Origin: Acidobacteria bacterium Ga0077534
GTDB taxonomy: Bacteria > Acidobacteriota > Blastocatellia > Pyrinomonadales > Pyrinomonadaceae
Length of the DNA stretch: 64,000 bases
Direction: 5' to 3'
NCBI GenBank assembly: GCA_001464455.1
Contig: LNEI01000027.1
Location: 62,001 to 126,000, forward strand
Part shown: in pieces, positions 25,819 to 32,592 of the stretch
Layout: every line of letters starts with the position of its first letter
Numbering within the stretch: position 1 is the first letter of the stretch
Made by a program: the position numbers and the translations under genes
The notes under the pieces: generated by a model
Databases searched by the model: none
Seen by the model: the letters and a program-made list of their open reading frames with translations, nothing else
Told to the model about the DNA's origin: nothing

Positions 25819-26247
25819 ATGAAAGGATACAAAGCAAACATCGAAAAAGAGACGCTGAAGAATAAGAACTTTCGCAAAGTTCTCTATACAGGTGCGTACA
25901 GTCAGTTGGTTCTCATGAGTCTCAAGCCTAAGGAAGAGATCGGTTCAGAGGTTCATGAGGAGAATGATCAGTTCCTGCGTTTCGAAGGCGGAACGGGCCG
26001 TGTGGTTATCGACGACAGTAAATACACTGTCAAGGATGGCGATGCTGTAGTCATTCCGGCTGGTGCCCGCCACAATGTCATCAATACCTCGGCGACCGAG
26101 ACCCTAAATCTTTACACGATCTATTCGCCGCCTCACCATAAAGACGGGATCGTTCGAAAGACCAAGGAAGAAGCCGAGGCTAACGACGAAGAGTTTGATG
26201 GCAAGATGACCGAAAAGCGGTCACGAAAAGCGATCCCGAAGATATAG
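25819..26247 (+). CDS. Cupin-domain protein
   Basis: 142 residues. A single cupin barrel carries motif 1 (EIGSEVHEENDQFLRFEGGTGRV; the metal ligands H and E are visible in EVHEENDQF) and motif 2 (DAVVIPAGARHNVIN, ligand His). The tail is Lys/Arg-rich (FDGKMTEKRSRKAIPKI). Relatives bind a metal ion; substrate unknown. It converges with the DUF2277 gene with abutting stops. Confidence 0.9.
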   Translation: MKGYKANIEKETLKNKNFRKVLYTGAYSQLVLMSLKPKEEIGSEVHEENDQFLRFEGGTGRVVIDDSKYTVKDGDAVVIPAGARHNVINTSATETLNLYTIYSPPHHKDGIVRKTKEEAEANDEEFDGKMTEKRSRKAIPKI

Positions 26248-26523
26248 CTACGCCACTCTTCCAAAGCGCAAGGCAGACCGTTCGCGGGCACGTTTTGCTT
26301 CCGTTTCGCGGTCGCGTGGCGAAGCCGTCGTGATCAGGGTGTTTAGCATCTCCTGAGCGGCGGCCGCGACGCGCTCGACAGCGAGGTCAAAGGTCTCCTC
26401 GTTGGCCTTTGAGGGCTTGTTCATCCCTGATAGCTTTCTTACGAACTGCAAGGCCGAGGCGTTTACCTCGTCCGTCGTCGCCGGCGGGTCAAAATTGTAG
26501 AGTGTTTTGATGTTGCGGCACAT
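26248..26523 (-). CDS. DUF2277-family protein
   Basis: 91 residues from ATG 26523. It begins MCRNIKTLYNFDPPATTDEV, the invariant opening of the DUF2277 family, followed by ALQFVRKLSGMNKPS. Conserved across many bacteria, function unknown. It lies downstream of isocitrate dehydrogenase, separated by a hairpin. Confidence 0.9.
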   Translation of the reverse strand: MCRNIKTLYNFDPPATTDEVNASALQFVRKLSGMNKPSKANEETFDLAVERVAAAAQEMLNTLITTASPRDRETEAKRARERSALRFGRVA

Positions 26524-26542
26524 ACTTATCAATTAGATCTAA

Positions 26543-26575
26543 GCGGAACCACCGGACGTTTTCCAGTGGTTCCGC
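26543..26575 (-). terminator. Hairpin after isocitrate dehydrogenase gene
   Basis: GCGGAACCAC (26543-26552) pairs perfectly with GTGGTTCCGC (26566-26575). It lies just past the stop of the isocitrate dehydrogenase gene at 26584 on the minus strand. Confidence 0.65.
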
Positions 26576-26583
26576 GGCGGATC

Positions 26584-28053
26584 TTACTGCCCCTGCCCGA
26601 GGCTGTAACCCGGCTGACCGTCGAAGTTATACAGATGCTCGGTCTTGATAAAGTCGAGCCCCGCCTCGTTAAATCGGCTGAGCAGGTCAATGACCTGAGC
26701 ATGGGTGATGGTCGAACCTTGGTCGTCCGCCATGAAGCGGCAACGCCAGTGGTCAACGCAGAAGGTGTCAGACATCCCACTCGGATAGACCTTGGTACCG
26801 CGGTTCGATACCATGACAAGTTTCAGCCCGTCACCATTCACTTTTTCGATGATCGGACCGAGGTCGTTTCCGGCACCGTAGAAGTTGCCGTTCCACCAGT
26901 TGATGAAGACGTCGACGCCTACGAGATCCTTCTTTTGAGGTTCGCGGATCGAGTAGATCGGTTTGCGGTCGGCCTCGGCGATCACTTCCGGCTTTTTGTA
27001 CTCTACAGCCTTGAGCGTTTCCGGCTTTTGGCCGAGACGGTCGACCACGGCCTGTGCAAACTCCTTGGTTCCGACCTTTTCTTTCGAAACGCCTTCCTTA
27101 AAGATATCGTACGTGTGCACGCCGTCCTCGACTGCACGAAGCCACGCATTGTGGGCGAGTTCCGCGATGTCCGGCTGGCCGATGTGAACCATCATCATGA
27201 TCGATCCGAGGAAGAGGCCTGACGGATTGGCCAGATTCTGCCCCGCACGACGCGGTGCCGAACCGTGTATCGCCTCGAACATCGAGATGTTCTCGCCAAT
27301 ATTTGCCGAGCCTGCCAGACCTACCGAACCCGCGATCTGTGCCGCTACGTCCGAGAGGATGTCGCCGTACAGATTGGGCATTACGATGACGTCAAAGTTC
27401 TCCGGCGTGTCGGCCATCTTGGCAGCACCGATGTCGACGATCCAGTGATCGGCCTCGATCGAAGGGTACTCTGCCGCGATCTCGTCGAAGACCTTATGAA
27501 ACAAACCGTCGGTCTGCTTCATAATGTTGTCCTTGATGAAGCAGGTGATCTTTTTGCGGTTATTCGTGATCGCGTATTCGAAAGCATATCGCACGATCTT
27601 TTCGCAGCCGGGACGCGAGATCAGCTTCAGACACTGCTCGACCATGTCGCTCTGGCGGTATTCGATGCCGGCGTAGGTGTCTTCCTCATTCTCACGAACG
27701 ATGACGACATCCATGACTGGGTGTTTCGTGTCGATAAAGGGATGATACGAAACGCACGGGCGAATATTGGCGTACAGCCCCAGCGTTTTGCGGACCGTTA
27801 CGTTCAGCGATTTGTAACCGCCACCCTGCGGCGTCGTGATCGGAGCTTTAAGAAATACTTTGGTCCGACGGAGCGAATCCCAGCTTTCGGGTGCGATTCC
27901 GGCCGAATTCCCGCTCAAATAGACCTTCTCGCCGATGTCGATAGTATCGATGTCGATGCGGGCTCCGGCTTCCTTCAAAATGTGCAAGGTCGCCTCCATG
28001 ATCTCCGGCCCGATGCCGTCTCCGTGTGCGACTGTAATAGGTACGTTAGACAT
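26584..28053 (-). CDS. icd: Isocitrate dehydrogenase (NADP-type with C-terminal extension)
   Basis: 489 residues. The first ~330 residues carry the isopropylmalate/isocitrate dehydrogenase fold: HGDGIGPEI, VIVRENEEDTYAGIEYR, the metal-site NLYGDILSDVAAQI and FEAIHGSAPRRAG. The extra ~150 C-terminal residues (VGVDVFINWWNG ... FCVDHWRCRF) match the longer Thermus-type isocitrate dehydrogenases. It oxidises isocitrate to 2-oxoglutarate and CO2 in the TCA cycle. Cofactor (NADP versus NAD) is not proven by eye. A possible promoter and GGGACA palindromes lie upstream. Confidence 0.93.
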   Translation of the reverse strand: MSNVPITVAHGDGIGPEIMEATLHILKEAGARIDIDTIDIGEKVYLSGNSAGIAPESWDSLRRTKVFLKAPITTPQGGGYKSLNVTVRKTLGLYANIRPCVSYHPFIDTKHPVMDVVIVRENEEDTYAGIEYRQSDMVEQCLKLISRPGCEKIVRYAFEYAITNNRKKITCFIKDNIMKQTDGLFHKVFDEIAAEYPSIEADHWIVDIGAAKMADTPENFDVIVMPNLYGDILSDVAAQIAGSVGLAGSANIGENISMFEAIHGSAPRRAGQNLANPSGLFLGSIMMMVHIGQPDIAELAHNAWLRAVEDGVHTYDIFKEGVSKEKVGTKEFAQAVVDRLGQKPETLKAVEYKKPEVIAEADRKPIYSIREPQKKDLVGVDVFINWWNGNFYGAGNDLGPIIEKVNGDGLKLVMVSNRGTKVYPSGMSDTFCVDHWRCRFMADDQGSTITHAQVIDLLSRFNEAGLDFIKTEHLYNFDGQPGYSLGQGQ

Positions 28054-28100
28054 AATCGTGTTGAATATCCTTTATAAGTATTGCGTTTCGTGAACCTCTG

Positions 28101-28130
28101 ATATTACCGCACAGTCCACACTGTTCGCAA
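28101..28130 (-). promoter_or_regulatory. Possible sigma-70-type promoter of icd
   Basis: On the minus strand TTGCGA (28130-28125) is followed after 18 bases by TAATAT (28106-28101). It points towards the icd start at 28053. This is a by-eye match only. Confidence 0.35.
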
Positions 28131-28170
28131 TTTCAACCACCTCCTCCGTCATCGAATGGCCTTGTCTCTC

Positions 28171-28276
28171 TTGTCCCGCGTGGGACAATAACAGGACACA
28201 TCTGCACACCCGTAACTAATTATCAAAGAACCATTTAGCGGCGTCCCGCTGGCTTGTCCCGCTGTCCTGGGACCAA
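28171..28276. promoter_or_regulatory. GGGACA-type palindromes upstream of icd
   Basis: TTGTCCCGCGTGGGACAA (28171-28188) is a perfect palindrome with 7-bp arms. A looser relative, TTGTCCC-N8-GGGACCAA, lies at 28254-28276. They sit about 40 and 125 bp upstream of the proposed -35 of icd and have the shape of a dimeric regulator site. The rest of 28054-28344 shows no gene. Confidence 0.45.
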
Positions 28277-28344
28277 CATTTTTACTGACAACAGCCCGTT
28301 CATAGTTAGACTTAGACCCCTTTGTATTTCCCCCGAAAGCGGAT

Positions 28345-28752
28345 CTAGCTTTTTCCGCTTAGTTTCCAACCGAGGTACGTCATCGGAACGTAGGCTAACA
28401 GTAGATCGACGGCACGGTACCACATTGGGGCCGGGATCAGGATGTTTGCGGCGATGCCTCCGGCGAGGAAGATGCAGCCGAGGACGACCGCGATCACTTT
28501 ATGGCCGCTTGCCGCGATGAACATGGCGGCCAGGACGCCGACCAGCGGGCCCGCTGCGTGGGCGAGGAATGGCACGATGAAATCGATCGGCTGAAGTAGG
28601 TGGATGGTCGATGCGACGCCCTCCATGCTAGTCCCGTCAAAGCCTGCGGGCGGCGGCATGATGGCGTGGCCGGCGGCGATGATCGCCATATTTACGATGT
28701 TTCCAAGGATGAGGCCGATGATCACGGCCAGTACGTTTCTAACGATAGTCAT
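28345..28752 (-). CDS. Hypothetical membrane protein (last of three-gene operon)
   Basis: 135 residues from ATG 28752, which overlaps the previous stop by 4 bases (ATGA). About four hydrophobic helices are visible (VLAVIIGLILGNIVNMAII, then FIVPFLAHAAGPLVGVLAAMF, VIAVVLGCIFLAGGIAANIL, and a short last one). Family not recognised with certainty. Confidence 0.7.
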   Translation of the reverse strand: MTIVRNVLAVIIGLILGNIVNMAIIAAGHAIMPPPAGFDGTSMEGVASTIHLLQPIDFIVPFLAHAAGPLVGVLAAMFIAASGHKVIAVVLGCIFLAGGIAANILIPAPMWYRAVDLLLAYVPMTYLGWKLSGKS

Positions 28753-29174
28753 TGTTGTTCTCCTTTTTTGGCGGCGGTTCGGGCACCCAGGACCACTGCG
28801 ATCAGCTTTGTGGTAAATGAAGTCAAGACCAGCGGAAGTATGCTCAAGAGAATTCCGCTTGCGGCGACGATGGCAATATCGACTACGAAATAGATAGCCC
28901 AAACGGCGATCGCACCCCTGATGGCAAGGTCCGGGCCGAGGCGTTTGGCGATCCAGCGTCCGGCAAGAAACATCAATGGAATGCCGCCGATTATGCTGGC
29001 GATCGGCCCGAAGCGGCTCGCCGCCGCCTGATAAAAGCTCTCATCGTGTCCTGGCTCGAGGACATAACTGTATAGAACCATGAACAGAAAGAACAGAAAA
29101 ACGTTCAGAACGCCGACGATCACAGCGGTCGGCAGTGCGATCCAAAGCCTCGCTAACGATGGGCTTTCGCTCAT
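28749..29174 (-). CDS. Hypothetical membrane protein (middle of three-gene operon)
   Basis: 141 residues with four membrane segments (LWIALPTAVIVGVLNVFLFF, then IASIIGGIPLMFLAGRWI, AIRGAIAVWAIYFVVDIAIV, GILLSILPLVLTSFTTKLI). The start codon overlaps the DUF4199 stop (TAATG) and its stop overlaps the next ATG, so all three proteins are made together and may form a complex. No known function. Confidence 0.7.
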   Translation of the reverse strand: MSESPSLARLWIALPTAVIVGVLNVFLFFLFMVLYSYVLEPGHDESFYQAAASRFGPIASIIGGIPLMFLAGRWIAKRLGPDLAIRGAIAVWAIYFVVDIAIVAASGILLSILPLVLTSFTTKLIAVVLGARTAAKKGEQQ

Positions 29175-29713
29175 TACCGCACCTCCTGCGCCGGCAGCAG
29201 CTCGCGTTTTCGAAGCAGCGCTGCGCTAACGAGCGTAACGATGACGCCGACCGGCAGTATCTCTATCAATGAGAAACCGAAGCGTATGAAAAAGTTTCTG
29301 TACATTTCCATAAACTTCTCGCTCTCGACCCGAGCGGTCTCGATCTCGTCGTCAGATGATCCTTCCTTTTTCATCTTATCTAGATAATAGGCCGTGTACT
29401 TCTGCATAAATTCGTCGCCGACCTTTGGATAATATATCTCCCAGCTCGCCGCGTAGCAGACCGCCGAGATAATGCTGATCAGGATGCCAACCTGCAGGCC
29501 TTTGAAAAACGAGATGTGGCCACCGTGGTTGTCGCGGTACGATTTGATCCCAAAGAACACCATCGACAACGCGATGATCATCGTCGCATAGCCCCATAGG
29601 ATGCCGTTGTCGACATTGATCGCGTCGGAATTTACCGATCCCATCAATAGCCACATCAGAACCCCAGCGATCGCACCGGAAAGCAACCCAAATATAAGAA
29701 CGATCTTTGCCAT
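29174..29713 (-). CDS. DUF4199-family membrane protein
   Basis: 179 residues with four membrane helices. The DUF4199 pattern is clear: GILWGYATMIIALSMVFFGIKSYRD, then HISFFKGLQVGILISIISAVCYA, a long charged helix (about residues 105-140) and a final pair of helices. The function of the family is unknown. An AAGGAG-like site precedes the ATG (GGAGAC near 29717-29722). Confidence 0.85.
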   Translation of the reverse strand: MAKIVLIFGLLSGAIAGVLMWLLMGSVNSDAINVDNGILWGYATMIIALSMVFFGIKSYRDNHGGHISFFKGLQVGILISIISAVCYAASWEIYYPKVGDEFMQKYTAYYLDKMKKEGSSDDEIETARVESEKFMEMYRNFFIRFGFSLIEILPVGVIVTLVSAALLRKRELLPAQEVR

Positions 29714-29816
29714 AACGTCTCCTTGCGTATGACCACAAATGTACCGTCAAACGCGACAAGCGCACATCGGCCAAAAGTATGAATTTCGCTTTTTTATTGA
29801 TTTTCAGCCGAAAGTG

Positions 29817-30239
29817 CTAGGGAATTATACGCATTTTCTTGGCATTGGCGATCGCCTCGGTGCGGCGGCTGGCGTCGAGTTTGGCGAGGACGCTTGAGAC
29901 GTGTGTCTTGATGGTCGAGTTCGAGACGAAGAGGCGGGCGGCGATCTCCTGATTTGAAAGTCCGGCGGCAATAAGTTCGAGTACCTCGTACTCTCTTTTG
30001 CTTATGCCTGTTTCTTTAAGGTTTGTTTCATTCCGCTCAAACGGTCCGGAGATCTCGATCACCTTTGGCCGCGTCAGCCGCAGCCCGGCCCAAACACCAA
30101 GCGCGGTAAACATAACCGCGACCGAGCCAATGTAGAACTCAAGCGGGATATCGCGAATTACGAACTTGTACTCCACGAACTTCAACAGTCCGATGAGGGC
30201 CGCCATGGCGATGCCGTAGATTATGATCGTTCGCCGCAT
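29817..30239 (-). CDS. Membrane-anchored LuxR-type transcription regulator
   Basis: 140 residues. Two N-terminal membrane helices (IIIYGIAMAALIGLLKFVEY and FYIGSVAVMFTALGVWAGLRL) are joined to a cytoplasmic GerE/LuxR helix-turn-helix (ISKREYEVLELIAAGLSNQEIAARLFVSNSTIKTHVSSVL). There is no receiver domain. It lies 103 bp upstream of the DUF4199 operon on the same strand and probably controls it in response to a membrane signal. It is a small one-component design; the signal is unknown. Confidence 0.85.
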   Translation of the reverse strand: MRRTIIIYGIAMAALIGLLKFVEYKFVIRDIPLEFYIGSVAVMFTALGVWAGLRLTRPKVIEISGPFERNETNLKETGISKREYEVLELIAAGLSNQEIAARLFVSNSTIKTHVSSVLAKLDASRRTEAIANAKKMRIIP

Positions 30240-30241
30240 AA

Positions 30242-30346
30242 CAGTGGCCAGTGGGCGGTGGTCAGTGGTCAGACAAAGAAAAGCCGGTTATCAAAGGTCG
30301 GCCTCAGAGGTTACTCTGACCACCGACCACTGATAACCGGCCACTG
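30242..30346. repeat. Imperfect inverted repeat (CAGTGGTC family)
   Basis: Two arms (about 30242-30272 and 30315-30346) share CAGTGGCC and GGTGGTCAG words in inverted order. It lies between the LuxR-type gene and the tRNA. Such GTGGTCAG-rich copies are commonly dispersed in genomes of this kind; only this one is seen here. Confidence 0.55.
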
Positions 30347-30353
30347 ATATTGA

Positions 30354-30444
30354 TGGCGGAGACGACAGGATTCGAACCTGTGGTAGTCTTTTGGACTACA
30401 ACGATTTAGCAAACCGCCGCTTTCAGCCGCTCAGCCACGTCTCC
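30354..30444 (-). tRNA. tRNA-Ser (anticodon GCU)
   Basis: 91 nt with the CCA end encoded (30354-30356). The acceptor stem GGAGACG pairs with CGTCTCC. The anticodon loop TTTGCTAAA carries GCT. There is a long variable arm (GTAGTCC...GGACTAC-type stem) as in serine tRNAs. The T loop GGTTCGAATCC is canonical. It reads AGC/AGU serine codons. It is not a selenocysteine tRNA. Confidence 0.95.
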
Positions 30445-30540
30445 ATCTGCCACTAACGACAGACCTTAATTCTAGCCGAAGGGCAAACTTTGTCAAGTTT
30501 CATCGCATCGTAGTTAACGCGAAACAGAACTTACCACGGC

Positions 30541-30569
30541 TTGACAGGTTTGATTTTTGCAAACAAAAT
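30541..30569 (+). promoter_or_regulatory. Possible promoter of the outer-membrane protein gene
   Basis: TTGACA (30541-30546) is a perfect -35. The hexamer CAAAAT follows after 17 bases (30564-30569), a 4-of-6 match to -10. It is well placed 29 bases ahead of the ATG at 30598. The bases between the tRNA and here (30445-30540) hold no other feature I can see. Confidence 0.5.
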
Positions 30570-30597
30570 ACCTACGTTAACGGTATTGCCTCTGCAT

Positions 30598-32352
30598 ATG
30601 GGTTATTCGTCAAAGAAAATGCGACTCTCAGTAGCATTTTTTGGCGCGCTGATGCTTGCTGCGGCAGGTTCGGTATTCGCTGATACGACGAACCGGTCCA
30701 TGTCCTCCATCGAGATCGAAAGTGACAGCTCAGCCGGCGTCGTTCGCGGTGTCGTGCGAGATAGTGCCGGAAGCCCAATACCTGATGCCTCGGTAGCGGT
30801 GTTCTTTTCGGGTACAACGAAACTCCTAAAGCAGGTTACCTCGGCGAAGGACGGCAGTTTTGTTGCCCGCATCATTCCGGGCACCTATACGATACTCGCC
30901 GTTGCTTACGGGTTTAACCCTTCTTATGTTTTTGGCGTCGATGTGGGCCGCTCGGCCGAGGTCAGCTATGGGTTCAAGCTCGAGCGAGCGGGCAGCGGAA
31001 ATACTCTTCCTGAAAAACGTCTCGACCGTAACAGCTCAAAATGGCGCATCCGTGCCGCGCAGATGCAGCGGGCGATCTACCAGAACCGGGAAGGCAAGGT
31101 AGTTGTCGAGGATGAGGAGGCGTTGGCTTCCGCAATGATCGATGATGCCGACGCTGAACGCGGAAGCGGCCGTAAAACACAGACAGTTTTTGAGACCTAT
31201 TTTTCGGGTACAGAATCCGGCGCGGCCGGCGGGGTCAATTTTGCTACGATGCTGCCGGTCGGCGAGGCTACGACATTTGTCGTCGCCGGCCAGACAGGCA
31301 GCGGAAACCGATCGCCGCAGAGGATCGAGGCGGGCGTAAAGCTCGACCAGATCGACGGCCATCAGCTTCGGTTCAACACATCGATCGCACGGATAGGTTC
31401 GGCGGTAGAAGGAAACGAAACCAGACCGCTAGGGCAGGTATCTTTCCAGGCCTTTGACGAGTGGAAGGTCCGCGAAGGCATTATCGTTGTCTACGGTTTG
31501 GATTATTCGCGATTTATCGGTGCCGGTAATGACGATTCTCTCGCCCCAAGGCTGGGATTGCAGTTTGATCTAAATGCAAAGACCCGCCTGCGAACCGCTC
31601 TGACCACGCAAACTGAGGCAAGAACTTGGGCCAGGTCCATCGATCTCGAAGGGCAATCGATAGCTTTTGTTGAGCCGGTCGCAGTCGAAGATCTGGTGAT
31701 GCGGGAAGGCAAACCGCTTTTGAACAGGACGCGACGGCTGGAATTTGGCATTGAACGTATCATCGATAACCGTTCGAGCGTCGAGGCAAATGCTTTTTTT
31801 GATACGACGTTCGGACGCGGTGTCGGGCTAAACAGCTTTTCATTCGACAACCTGGGCCGCGACGGATTTGGTGAGTTTGTCGCTGATCAGCAGGGCCGTG
31901 CTCAGGGCGTTAGGGTCGTCTATTCCCGTCGTCATAACGATATTCTTTCATCATCGGCCGGTTATTCATTTGGCTTGGGGCAAAAGTTGTCTGCGGCAGG
32001 GCTTTCCGACCCGGGCAGTGTGTTCGAGAATGATTTCTTTCATTCGTTTTTTGCACAGGTCGCCGCCGACTTGAAGACCGGCACAAGCATCCAGACGATC
32101 TATCGACTTTCACCCCGAGCAACGGTTTTTGCGGTCGATCCTTTCAAGGGCCGGCTTGCGATCTACGACCCCGGCCTGAGTATTTTTGTCACCCAGTCGA
32201 TCCCAACGCTCGGGCTTCCATTCCGTGCTCAGGCTATAGTTGACGCGAGAAATATCTTCGATTTTCAGTCAGGAGTTGCCGGTGAAGAGGGTGGATTCTC
32301 GGTCACTTCAAATCGCCGGATGTTCCGCGGCGGGATCCAGGTTCGCTTCTAG
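30598..32352 (+). CDS. Outer-membrane beta-barrel protein with carboxypeptidase-regulatory-like domain
   Basis: About 584 residues from ATG 30598 (ATG 30619 also possible). The signal peptide (LSVAFFGALMLAAAGSVFA) is followed by a CarboxypepD_reg-like fold (VVRGVVRDSAGSPIPDASVAV ... DGSFVARIIPGTYTILAVA, residues ~45-125). The rest (~400 residues) alternates short amphipathic strands and ends in an aromatic-terminated strand (RMFRGGIQVRF), as outer-membrane barrels do. There is no TonB plug domain, so it is not a standard TonB-dependent receptor. In acidobacteria such proteins are numerous; cargo unknown. Confidence 0.75.
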   Translation: MGYSSKKMRLSVAFFGALMLAAAGSVFADTTNRSMSSIEIESDSSAGVVRGVVRDSAGSPIPDASVAVFFSGTTKLLKQVTSAKDGSFVARIIPGTYTILAVAYGFNPSYVFGVDVGRSAEVSYGFKLERAGSGNTLPEKRLDRNSSKWRIRAAQMQRAIYQNREGKVVVEDEEALASAMIDDADAERGSGRKTQTVFETYFSGTESGAAGGVNFATMLPVGEATTFVVAGQTGSGNRSPQRIEAGVKLDQIDGHQLRFNTSIARIGSAVEGNETRPLGQVSFQAFDEWKVREGIIVVYGLDYSRFIGAGNDDSLAPRLGLQFDLNAKTRLRTALTTQTEARTWARSIDLEGQSIAFVEPVAVEDLVMREGKPLLNRTRRLEFGIERIIDNRSSVEANAFFDTTFGRGVGLNSFSFDNLGRDGFGEFVADQQGRAQGVRVVYSRRHNDILSSSAGYSFGLGQKLSAAGLSDPGSVFENDFFHSFFAQVAADLKTGTSIQTIYRLSPRATVFAVDPFKGRLAIYDPGLSIFVTQSIPTLGLPFRAQAIVDARNIFDFQSGVAGEEGGFSVTSNRRMFRGGIQVRF

Positions 32353-32456
32353 TTTCGCCGTCCATTGCTGCTTCCTCTGATCCGACGCGATGTTTTGGCA
32401 CCGACCCTTTCTCCAAATAATTGGATTGACCAGCAAATTACTGAATATTGCAGCGG

Positions 32457-32482
32457 CGGAAACGTCACTCGGAAACGTCACA
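32457..32482. promoter_or_regulatory. Tandem 13-bp direct repeat upstream of the histidine kinase
   Basis: CGGAAACGTCACT (32457-32469) is followed at once by CGGAAACGTCACA (32470-32482), identical in 12 of 13 positions. Two adjacent copies 13 bp apart look like a tandem binding site for a transcription factor. It lies 111 bp before the kinase ATG. I see nothing else in 32353-32592. Confidence 0.4.
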
Positions 32483-32592
32483 ACTACGCGATTTTTCCTG
32501 CATAAACGGGATTTTCGAGCGATACTGCATTAGGCCGCATCTGGAACGTATCTTGCGTTCTGTATTTGATGGCTTAGTTTGCTCTCTTCGGG

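Noticed and set aside
26566-28077. Long plus-strand ORFs (218 and 270 residues) across icd
   Set aside because: Antisense shadows of icd, which is certain by its motifs.
28225-28280. Sigma-54 promoter upstream of icd
   Set aside because: GG and GC are spaced 8, not 10, bases apart; no match to TGGCAC-N5-TTGC.
30354-30444. tRNA-Sec for SelB
   Set aside because: Anticodon is GCU and the arm lengths are those of ordinary tRNA-Ser.
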